25,428 bases of DNA. Origin: Entrophospora sp. SA101 (lineage: Eukaryota > Glomeromycota > Glomeromycetes > Entrophosporales > Entrophosporaceae). Both the position numbers and the translations under genes were made by a program. A model generated the notes under the pieces. That model made no database searches. It saw only the letters and a list, made by a program, of their open reading frames with translations, and was not told where the DNA came from. The stretch is from the NCBI GenBank assembly GCA_958430865.1, contig CAUDNR010000130.1, forward strand, positions 7,358 through 32,785, in the 5' to 3' direction. Positions within the stretch are counted from its first letter, which is position 1; every line of letters begins with the position of its first letter. Of the stretch, positions 17,123 to 25,428 are shown one piece after another.

Positions 17123-18569
17123 CTAAAATGAAATGCTATGGGCCATTCCCTGAAGAAATTCCATAAGTGGTCTATTAGCATGGTCATTGAACACTGTCCA
17201 AATTCGTGCTTCACGTTCACGGTCCTGTTTTTTTTGTAAGGGTCGTGGTATTCCTCGTAAAATCGATTCTACATCAAGCTCAACTCGATTTTGTTCTTTT
17301 TGCAATTCCTTTATGATTTTGTAAACACTTAAATGTGCAGTACCTACTAAGGCACCCCATCTTCGATGCCAAGCCTCTACAAAATTTTGAGTTCGTGGAA
17401 ATGCATAATCGATATTATCAACGACTGACCAGAAGTCAGGTGGAAATAATGGTGGTGCTCGAATTGCATTCCCATGTCTTAATGTGTGTCTTGTTCTACC
17501 ATGCACATAGTAATCTTCGAACCATTCTATGATTTCGTTAGCCTCTGGAGGAATATCATCCTTTAATTGATCAAATGCTGCAGGAATTTCGTCAGGAGGC
17601 AAGAAAGCAAGTGCAGGAATGTGTCTAATTTTTAAACTGAAATTTTCGTCAGTCCCATATTGAACACTAAGTCCAGAAGCTTGTACTTTCTGGTAAATGC
17701 TCTGAGCCAAATGAAATAAACATCCCTTGTTTTAGACACCTTGAAATTCTCTACAAGCAGCATTGATGGCTGCTTGTTCGAAATCAGTTAAAATAAATTG
17801 TGGCCGGAGAAGAACACCATTTTCATCACCAAAGTCAACCAATCCCTGAAACAAATTCCTATAACATTCTTCCGATTTTCTGGACATTAGTGCATAGACA
17901 AGTGGCATTATTTGTGAATTTTCATCTCTACCAACATGTCCATGAATTGAATATAACTGTCTAAATATATTTGGAACTGTTTTAAATGTTCCATCCATAA
18001 TCCAGAAAGGGGATTGTTCCAGATATTGGTCATTAGCAATGGTTGTAAAGAGCAATATTCTATCTTGATCCAGGTCAATATCTTTAACCAAAAAGTCTGA
18101 TCCACTTAGAGTCTTTGTCAAATCTTCAGGAACAATAAGTTCATTTAAAGATTCTGGTTCTACAGGAAGATCAGAACTCCTAATTCGATTAATTGTTTTG
18201 ATGAAGTGCATCACGAGATGGAAGGTATGGATGCATTTCGTGAGAGATATTAGCAGTTGTGGTTTGAATAATTTGTGCAGGTGGTTCATTAGTCTCTTTT
18301 CCTCTCTCTTTTAAAGTATTAACGGTTCTTATAACATTGACTCGGCTTGCCTCCGCAGCATGATTATGATCTGTAACTTTTTGGAGACGATGTTGTCCTT
18401 CAATGAATGTGGTAACTGCTTGGCCTTTACATTGTAATGCATCATATTTTTCACAACACCAGTAATAAGAGTTGCCACGATTTTTATTTTTGCACATAAT
18501 AAAACCATGAATATTAATTTTGTCTTGACCACGATTAGAAGAAACAATTTCATAAACAGTATTATTCAT
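17123..18569 (-). pseudogene. MULE transposase with FLYWCH finger, two lesions
   Basis: Mutator-like transposase of about 480 codons. The N-terminal part (18569 to ~18200) is a FLYWCH-type zinc finger: GFIMCKN, YYWCCEKYDALQCKG and DHNHAAEA supply the Cys/Cys/His/His ligands. A one-base insertion in a four-base A/T run (18196-18199) shifts the frame. The MULE DDE domain follows: FWIMDGTFKTVPNIF (first Asp codon 17993-17995), YSIHGHVG, PLVYALMSRKSEECY and FILTDFEQA (second Asp, 17783-17785). It is then interrupted by TAA (17732-17734) directly before the GCLFHLAQ block. The same frame then continues through YYVHGRTRHT and NFVEAWHRRWG (catalytic Glu, 17375-17377) to a natural stop at 17123. All three catalytic residues survive, so the death is recent, or the lesions are assembly errors. 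Terminal inverted repeats were not identified. Confidence 0.93.
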
Positions 18570-18720
18570 TTTTAAAAAAGGTAGTAAAATATATGTGATA
18601 TGATTATGATAAAGTTATTATGATAAAGTTATTATGATAGTTATTATTATCAAATTAAGAAAATTTTATTCTGATGTCTTTGCAAATTATAGTTATATTT
18701 ATAATGAAAAAATTGTCATG
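18570..18720. other. Upstream flank of MULE with short tandem repeat
   Basis: Contains three or four copies of a GATAAAGTTATTAT unit (about 18603-18650). No promoter or terminal inverted repeat of the transposon was recognised. Confidence 0.45.
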
Positions 18721-18726
18721 TAGACC

Positions 18727-19110
18727 CATACTCTTTCTGGGTATCAAGTGGTTTGGTAACAATAATTAATTGTTGATTTTAAAATTTTTTAAAACCCATC
18801 TTTGTACAAAGTAGGTTTTCGCCAAATTCCATTATATTACAAATTAAAAGATGTGCAAAAATTTTGGAAAAAAGAAACACATTTCTAATTGTTTAATAAA
18901 TCAGATATATTGTATACTCTTTCAAGTTAGCAAGTGATCGGTAACAATAATTAATTGTTGATTTTAAAATTCTTAAAACCCATCTTTGTACAAAGTAGGT
19001 TTTCGCCAAATTCCTTTATACAATAAACAAACACATTTCTAATTAATAAATCAGATGTATTTTATACTCTTTTGAGTTAGCAAGTGATCGGTAACAATAA
19101 CCAATTTGAT
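18727..19110. repeat. Three-unit repeat carrying a CTTTGTACAAAG hairpin
   Basis: TACTCTTT, a short spacer, AAGTG and GGTAACAATAA recur at 18729, 18914 and 19063 (spacings 185 and 149). Units 1 and 2 also share the 29-base block at 18791-18819 and 18974-19002: AAAACCCAT, CTTTGTACAAAG, TAGGTTTT. It is an imperfect palindrome centred on a perfect 12-base one, followed by CGCCAAATTCC. The third unit is truncated before the hairpin. Tandem and well conserved; no coding. Confidence 0.75.
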
Positions 19111-19808
19111 TTTAAAATTTTTCTAAAATTAAATACTAACCAAAATTATCAAATCTAAAAAAATAAACAAAAAAAAAAAATTTATTATTATTGTTTTTTT
19201 AAAAAACAAGTTTATAGAGCATGCATAGTTATGATGCTAGCCAAAAATTAAAAAGTATTTATTTATTTATTTAACATGATATTATTAAAGTATACTTTTG
19301 TAATTAAAGCACAAAATTCATCTGATAGCTTTATTGTAAGGTTCCTGATCTAATATACCTACCTCTATATAAAAAAACGTTGAAAAACCCAAATCGACAA
19401 AATAGTTTGAGCTTTGAGAAACAGTTTGGGTTAGAAACCTTACTTGATTGTCAGACCCATTTAATCATACGATTTTAATAATATCAAAGACTAATTTTCA
19501 ATTTAATGATAACATATGCATTGCACTATTTAGTATCTACTACTACCATTTAATTTATTTATTATTAGTATAATTTGCATTTGTATGATTGTAATTAAGA
19601 AAGAAAAATTCAGGTAAAATCAGAGTGCTAATTAGTTTGCAAGTATACAAATGATTCAAATTTATGTATCATGAAAGGAATATTACCAATTTGTCTGATC
19701 CACACACTCTACTAAAAACAATAATTATTATCAATGCTAAAATATTCAATGTCGATACTGTTGCCATCACTATCATCGTCTCATTTATCATTAGTACGAT
19801 ACATAAGC
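19111..19808. other. 700-base AT-rich region, no gene
   Basis: No coding-like frame. Only a minor inverted repeat, AACCCAAA (19386-19393) with TTTGGGTT (19425-19432), and TTTATTTATTTATTT-type runs were seen. Confidence 0.5.
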
Positions 19809-20149
19809 CGACGAATTAATTTTCGACGAAATGAACTGTTGACGAAATGAACTGTTGACGAAATGAACTTTCGACGAAATAAACTGTCAACGAAATGAAC
19901 TTTCGATGAAATAAACTTTCGACGAAATGAACTTTCGACAAAATGATTGTCAATGAAATGATTGTCAATGAAGTGATTGTTGACGAAGTGATTGTTGACG
20001 AAGCAATTTTCGACAAAATGAACTTTTCGACAAAATGAACTTTTGACGAAACAAACTTTCGACAAAATGAACTTTCGACAAAACAAACTTTCGACAAAAT
20101 GGGTGTCGATGAAATGATTGTTGACAAAATGATTTTTGACAAAGTAAAC
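19809..20149. repeat. ~21-copy 16-base minisatellite
   Basis: Consensus GACGAAATGAACTTTC, period mostly 16 (some 15 or 17), with GACAAAATGATTGT-type variants in the middle and end. Because 16 is not a multiple of 3, all three minus-strand frames read as repetitive peptides built on FRRKFIS, KVHFV and DNHF. The two overlapping ~100-codon frames here are therefore products of the repeat, not evidence of a gene. Variant units are clustered (TGATTGT types together), as expected from local duplication. Confidence 0.9.
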
Positions 20150-21128
20150 GGGACCGTTATGGAATCAACAAATATTTAGAAGTACACAATTTGGTATCAC
20201 ATTTATTACAAATTAATATTAATTAATAAAATATCTTTATTAGGTGGATGGGTCTTCATCAATATTTTATCATCCCCCTCCCTTCCTCCATTATTATCAT
20301 CTCCTTTATTCTCTGCCTTCTTTTCTTTGTCTATTGTTCACCTTTTTTTTTAAATAAAAGTATGAAATACAGAATATAATCATATTTTTCAAACAACATG
20401 AATATATTAATGTCATCACATGAAGATTTTATGTTTTTATGTCACAAGTTCTATGTTGTTTCATGAAGATGCTTATTTTTTTACAAAACATACTTAAAAT
20501 TAGGGATGTTAATTTGCTTTGGTGGAGCATAACTAAACTGAGTTTAAACACAAATTCAATTTAATATTTTTAATATCTGCTTCAAACATGCTTTCAATTA
20601 TACTTTAAAGATGACATCATAAATAGTTTGATAATTTTCATCTTTAATAAATTATAACATGACTGAAGAACAAATTCTAGAATATAATATCAATATGTTT
20701 TTTTCTAATGAAAATATGTTGCAAGATATGCTTGAACCATTCCATTTGATGATTTAAACCATCATTGCATATGATATCTCAAATTAAATCACTCACCAAA
20801 ATGATGAAAAATTGATCCTACTTAAAATACATAAACAAAAAATATGATCCCTAATTATTTGCAAAAAATGTACGAATGTATATACTTATTTTATTAGTGT
20901 TTTAATATAACTTATTTTCTACCACTTATACAAAAATAAAATTAAGCAATTTTAATTTGAAGTTAAAAATACTTAATTTCCACTATACAAAATTAAGATA
21001 ATAATAAATCCTTAATATTCAACTTACATGGCTCCAAGTTCACAAAATCTCTTATTATTTTTTTTATTGTTTATTTTATAGACACCTCTGTCTCACACAT
21101 TTAATATATATATATATTAAAACACTGA
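20150..21128. other. ~980-base AT-rich intergenic region
   Basis: No gene recognised. It holds a pyrimidine-rich tract (about 20270-20350, CCCCCTCCCTTCCTCC) and a 32-codon plus-strand frame near 20659 that is too short to support. The right end is the 3' flank of the HECT gene and contains a TATATATATATTAAAA run near 21105. Confidence 0.5.
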
Positions 21129-23817
21129 TTATCCCATTGAATCAACTTCTTCGTTGATATGAATGATTTCTTCCTCAAATCCCTCATTAAACTTGGAAAA
21201 AACAGAATTCAAAACTACATGAAGATTGCCTATTTCATTATTGTCATAATCTTCACATAATTTTAATTTGTAGAAGCAAGTTTCAGCCTTGGGAAGATTT
21301 TGCCAATCCTTTTCACCTTTATGAAACCAATTAAACTAATATAATGATATAAAATTAGCCAAAAAACAAAAAAATATATTAAATGTACGAAAATTAATAT
21401 GTATATTACCATTATTTTTTGTTTAGTTGGAATGTGGATAGACCCAGTTATCATCTTTAAAACATTCTGGCATTCTATAGGTTTTGTTAACGATTTTATG
21501 TAAATTAAAAATTTAAGATATATGGAATCTCTTCTAGAAATTGGAACACCTTTTGAATCATACAAAGTAGCTTCAATCTTTAATAAATCAAATTGATTTA
21601 AAAGCTCTTTGCAATTTGTCACCACTTGATACAAAACAGAGCTCATGCTATCCCAACCTCCTAAACTATTTATTGTCTGTAATTTTCAATGAAACCAAAC
21701 TTAATTAATAAACACATAATCTGCACTATTTAAAGGAAACGAATAAAGAAAATATAAAATCAACCTTAATTATGTCCAGTTTGTTAAAACCTTCTTTAAA
21801 TTGCAGCAATTCCTGTTTGCGTGTATTAATTACTTCATATTGAGAAATATAATTGGCCAAATCATTTTTTTTTAATGTATTTAAAAAGGACATCTAAAAA
21901 GAATATCCAATATGCAGTTAAAAATTGAATTTTCATATTTTTTATTACATTTGAAAAAATTTTTATCACTCTTAAGTCTTGAAACATGACACCCTTAAAA
22001 TAAAAAATGCCACCTACTTTAATATCATTAGAAATTGACCATTCTTTTAAATCATCAATGTTTTTGAAGTCACCTGAAGGAGAATTAATTATTGATTTAA
22101 CCAATTTGTCAACAACTGGAAACATTTCAGATACTATATCCTTGAATTCAATCTCTTTTCCAAAACAATATTTTAAGTGAAATGGATGAATATAATGTGG
22201 ATATGGACCACCATGAATAAGTGCCCAAGAAAGAGCAATTCCAAAAATTCGATACATTTCATGATAATCTAACATGACAGTATTGTGTGACATTATCAAA
22301 AAATTAGAGTTATGTGAATCTTCAAATAATGGCCACATTTATAAATTTCTTCCAAAACATTGAAGAAAACTGTTTCCAAAATGTGTGCACTACATCTCTA
22401 TACACACCTCCTGAATCTATTGCTCTAAAATATAAAATATAAAATATAAATAAAATTTTAAATTGCATGTATTATGAAATTAATAATAATCAGTGTTCAG
22501 AAGTAATTGAATTTTGATACAACATAGTAATAATAAATTACCGTTCAGTTATGAACCTAATTGTTGGTTTTAATAGTAATGCCTCATCGTTTGCATTACT
22601 AATCCATTTAATTAGATCTTTAAGTATTGTTTCACTGGATCCAATATCGATGTTAATTTTTCTGTCATTCAATTTATATTTTTTATCATAAAAGTCATAT
22701 AAAGACTTATTTATATCATCAAGGTTATCAAAACTATAATTTAAATACTCTGGAGATGAATCAAATAATGTGCTTGTATGGTCCACATGATAATTTTCTG
22801 GAGAAATGTTAAAAAGTGCATTGTTGTTAGAAAAAGATAAATCACTATTTGTTGATTCAAGTATTTGTTGATCTAATAAAAATTTTATATCAAGTGGCTT
22901 ATCAGTTGGTCCAATATATAACTTTTTATTACTCCCTGCTACTCTAAAATTTTAATAAAAATATAGAAAATTAAAAATAAAAAAATTTTAAAAATAAATT
23001 TCGTATCAAAATTTTGCAAATCTATTTATCTATTTTTTAGGTAATCAAAATTTTACATACTTTTTAATTATTTGCAAAACATATCCAGAGTTTCCTCGTT
23101 GAATTGGATAAAGATCTGAGCCAGCAGGCTTATAAAAACACCATTGGTCTTTTTGTAACAAACTAAATTCCGATTCTATAGTTGAACAAATAATATTGTT
23201 ATTCTCACCAGGGAAAATTATCTCTTTGATCAAATTAAGTCTCACTAAGTTTTTATAACTGAACAAAAAAAAATAGATTAGCATTTTATAATACATTTAA
23301 GTCATAAATAAAGTGTTATGCAATTAAATAATACTTACTACTCTGTACCAGATCTAGGGATTGTAGGAACCTCAGAAAAATTATAAACATCCTTTATGCA
23401 AATAATGGTAAAACATACAGTCTTATTATTCTTATTACTACCAACCTCATTGATATTTGTTTTTGTTATACGTTTCTTTTTATTAAAATTTAATTAATGA
23501 GGATCAAATTTAATCATATCAGGTGAAAAGGAACCTTCACCATTGTAGTTTGTTTGTTTATTATTATTATAATTAAAAAGCTCATTTATGTGATCCTTCA
23601 CTGTTGCTGGATATAAAGGATTTGTTTGTGGAGTTGAATAATTCAAATTATTGAAAGCTAGTAACTGGCTATTGTTGGATTCTCCATCTCCTCCAGCCTT
23701 TGTAGAGTGAAATGTATTTTGGTGGTTACATGTTTGACAAATATTACTATTATCTTGTTTAGTGAACTTCCAGCAAGAACATTTATTTCCATTATTAAAA
23801 GCAAAATGACAAGACAT
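21129..23817 (-). CDS. HECT-type E3 ubiquitin ligase, 7 exons, two lesions
   Basis: HECT ligases take ubiquitin onto a Cys and pass it to substrates. Exons: 23817-23339, 23258-23061, 22943-22542, 22424-~21970, 21893-21765, 21676-21410, 21335-21129, with GTAAGT, GTATGT, GTAATT and similar donors and AG acceptors; all junction phases agree. The N terminus (MSCHFAFNNGNKCSCWKFTK, then CQTC) is a Cys/His-rich, zinc-binding-like segment. The HECT lobe has AIDSGGVYRDVVHTFW (HECT consensus GxDxGGxxRExF), YRIFGIALSWALIHGG, a KEGF helix, and MITGSIHIP (consensus FxTGxxxxP). The active site is LPKAETCFYKLKL (Cys codon 21276-21278), about 50 residues from the end. SGGVYRD resembles animal G2E3-like HECT proteins. 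Damage: in-frame TAA at 23494-23496 in exon 1, and a one-base frame change near 22335 before MWPLFEDSHN. Either a recent pseudogene or sequence error; alternative introns cannot be excluded. Confidence 0.8.
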
Positions 23818-23848
23818 CTTTAAAATTAAATGTGAAATTAGGGGCTCA

Positions 23849-23872
23849 TTTTTTTTTTTTTTTTTTTTTTTT
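23849..23872. repeat. 24-base T homopolymer upstream of HECT gene
   Basis: An uninterrupted T-run (poly-A on the coding strand) about 32 bases upstream of the HECT start codon. It could be a poly(dA:dT) promoter element, as in fungal nucleosome-depleted promoters, or a retroelement tail; nothing distinguishes these. Confidence 0.6.
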
Positions 23873-24108
23873 ATAATGTTAACAAACAACATCATAAATT
23901 AAAATGATATAACATAATTTAAAACAATACACATCATAAATGGGGAATGCTGCAACAAAACCAGACAAAGTGAACATTGTTGTTACCAATGATTTCAGGG
24001 TCCAAAATTTAGTCATTTGTAATGTGATTATATAATTAACAGTTTTATAATATCTCATTTGCTATCTTAAGTGATATATAGAATTACCTCTATATAAAAA
24101 TAGTTAAT
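23873..24108. other. Divergent spacer, probable shared upstream region
   Basis: AT-rich, non-coding stretch between the minus-strand HECT gene and a small plus-strand frame. No specific regulatory motif recognised. Confidence 0.4.
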
Positions 24109-24309
24109 ATGAAACTCATTTACATCCGATCTACCATGGAACCAAAGAATTACAGCACCATTAGAAGTATTTTAAAAAAGGAACAGGGTGAAAAAGTTGC
24201 TCCTTATATTTTCAAAATAAATGATACTCAAACACTAGAAGCTTATCTAAGAAAAGAAAGGATTACCTATGAAATTTATCAAAGGAAAGAGTTTTCAAAA
24301 GATTATTAG
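24109..24309 (+). CDS. Small hypothetical protein (66 aa)
   Basis: Open frame with balanced, non-low-complexity composition. It can start at 24109 or, in better context (CTACCATGG), at 24136. It contains YSTIRSILKKEQGEKVAPYI and EAYLRKERITYEIY. The terminator follows FSKDY. In the frame one base off, sequence directly after reads LLENSSKESRKKRKLAE before a stop, a more natural basic C terminus. A one-base change near 24300 may therefore have truncated it. Unrecognised; convergent with the coiled-coil genes to its right. Confidence 0.35.
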   Translation: MKLIYIRSTMEPKNYSTIRSILKKEQGEKVAPYIFKINDTQTLEAYLRKERITYEIYQRKEFSKDY

Positions 24310-24413
24310 AAAATTCTAGTAAAGAATCAAGAAAAAAAAGAAAACTGGCAGAATAACTAAAGCAAATAATTACTTTTTTTTCAACTTTGTTAATTTTTAA
24401 TTTTCAATCAAGG

Positions 24414-24980
24414 TCATTTATTAGTTTCTTTAACTTCAATTTGTGCAGTTAGTTGAGTCTGCTGTCTCTTTAACTGTTCAACTTCACTTTCAAGTCTTTG
24501 AATTTTATCTAATAATTCTTGCTTTTGCTTATTATGTCAATCCTTTGAAACTTCTAAGGCTTCCAAATGAGAACTGATTTCTTCCTTAGCACTGGATAGT
24601 TGCTGTTTTAAGTCTTTATTCTGCTGTTCCAATCTGCCAACATAACTCTGTGCCATTATTTCTGTTATGGTTGGGGTTTTAACTGGTTCATCTTTCCTTA
24701 AATCACAAAAACAATCTATCCTGCTTCTCATAATTCTACCACAATCATTACAATGTGGCAAAGTATTATCATCAAGAGCTTTTTTACATTCAACACAAAT
24801 ATAAGCAATGTCATTGTAATCATTATTGTTTGTATTGTAAGATACTATTTTGTAAGTAGCAGTTAAACTCCTTTCTCTTTCAAAAGAACAGAAATTACAA
24901 TGCCATTTATCTCCTCTCCTTAATTTGATAGCTTGATATTCTAATTTCATACTATTTACTCTTTTGTAAAATATAAGCAT
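24414..24980 (-). pseudogene. Zinc-ribbon + coiled-coil protein with in-frame TGA
   Basis: The frame opens at 24980; the likely start is the inner ATG at 24950 (MKLEYQAIKLRRGDKW), one base after the stop of the upstream frame. Four Cys pairs (CNFC, CVEC, CNDC, CFC) within about 75 residues suggest a zinc-ribbon or treble-clef fold. They are followed by a coiled coil (YVGRLEQQNKDLKQQLSSAK, then SSHLEALEVSKD). TGA at 24537-24539 ends the frame, but the same frame continues as coiled coil (HNKQKQELLDKIQRLESEVE) to a second stop at 24414-24416. The upstream neighbour has HLEAFEVARKW at the analogous place, so the TGA probably replaces a Trp codon. Unknown family. Confidence 0.55.
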
Positions 24981-25428
24981 TGAATTTTTCTCTGGTTATT
25001 TCCTTTACTTGCTTAATTCTGTTCTTTACTTTGTTAGTTAGGAGTTTGAATTTTCTTTCTTTTTTTGGTAAGGATGGTAATTCTTGAAGTTGCTTATCTG
25101 CTAAATAATTCTGCCATGCTACAACATTTTCTAGCATTTCTATTTTTTTCAAAGCCTTTTCTAAGTTGTCATCTTTTTCCTTGCTTTGCCTTATTCTCCA
25201 TTTTCTAGCTACTTCAAAAGCCTCTAAATGACATTCAGATGTTTCCACTTCTAGTTCTAATGCTTCTTCCAACTCTTGATTAATTTGCTGTAACTCAACA
25301 ACCTTTTTTTCTAGAAGAGCATCCTTTACTTTTAATTCTTCATTTTCTTGATAAGTAAAACCAAAAGCTTCTTCATAATTTAATGCTTCACTACCAAAAC
25401 TTTTAACAATATTTTCAGGAGTGAATTC
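24952..25428 (-). CDS. Coiled-coil protein, partial at window edge
   Basis: The frame is open from the window edge (25428) to TAG at 24952-24954, 158 residues without a start in view. It is predicted to be mostly coiled coil: EALNYEEAFGFTYQENEELK, a Leu/Glu/Lys-rich heptad region, SECHLEAFEVARKWRIRQ, then a basic C-terminal helix region (KKERKFKLLTNKVKNRIKQV). Downstream, after one base, lies the ATG of the zinc-ribbon frame at 24950. HLEA-F/L-EV is shared by both frames, which suggests internal duplication, or one ancestral protein split by a frameshift. No enzymatic motif seen. Confidence 0.6.
   Translation of the reverse strand, partial: EFTPENIVKSFGSEALNYEEAFGFTYQENEELKVKDALLEKKVVELQQINQELEEALELEVETSECHLEAFEVARKWRIRQSKEKDDNLEKALKKIEMLENVVAWQNYLADKQLQELPSLPKKERKFKLLTNKVKNRIKQVKEITREKFNAYILQKSK

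Noticed and set aside
19781..20142. Two overlapping minus-strand frames of ~100 codons
   Set aside because: They are translations of the 16-base minisatellite in different frames.
1..25428. tRNA, rRNA and CRISPR arrays
   Set aside because: No tRNA-like A/B boxes with a cloverleaf, rRNA segment or spaced direct-repeat array was recognised; the repeats seen are contiguous tandem satellites.

Overview
This is an AT-rich eukaryotic genomic window (with an 855-base assembly gap at 13977-14831). It is dominated by transposable elements and tandem repeats, with a few short-intron gene models between them. The mix of an APE-type LINE, a Helitron helicase, a FLYWCH/MULE transposase, Asn/Lys-rich proteins, GTAAGT-type introns of 70-150 bases and many lineage-specific repeats fits an early-diverging fungus, most likely an arbuscular mycorrhizal fungus (Glomeromycotina, Rhizophagus-like). 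That assignment is inference from style; no marker gene is present.

Left third (1-10375, mostly minus strand). A LINE with both reading frames open occupies about 493-5545: ORF1 has two RRM-like folds and a CCHC knuckle, and ORF2 has an endonuclease and a YMDD reverse transcriptase. The frames overlap by 20 bases. A near-identical second copy of the 5' 1.9 kb (8455-10375) stops inside the endonuclease region and carries a one-base deletion that fuses ORF1 to ORF2. Between them lie exons of a small host-like gene (5822-6420), a degenerate ~180-base repeat array and a broken gene of unknown family (7222-7600).

Middle (10561-16470, plus strand). A decayed multi-exon gene (10561-11930) shares its first exon and start of intron with the 6350-6420 exon. 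It is interrupted by a 111-base MITE with a 9-base target duplication. A 5'-truncated Helitron Rep/helicase follows, with one frameshift, one nonsense codon and one intron; it is itself cut by a pogo-like terminal sequence that runs into the gap. After the gap come a 64-base inverted-repeat element and an ~18-unit array of an 84-base satellite made of two unit classes.

Right part (17123-25428, minus strand). A FLYWCH/MULE transposase with only two lesions is followed by a repeat carrying a CTTTGTACAAAG palindrome and then by a 16-base minisatellite. A seven-exon HECT-type E3 ubiquitin ligase gene follows (21129-23817). Its splice phases agree, but it has one in-frame stop and one frameshift; it is the most informative cellular gene here. 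The right edge holds two tightly linked coiled-coil/zinc-ribbon reading frames separated by one base.

I see no convincing new multi-gene system. The observations most worth following are the HECT gene, the fused and 3'-truncated LINE copy, the two-class satellite and the coiled-coil pair.
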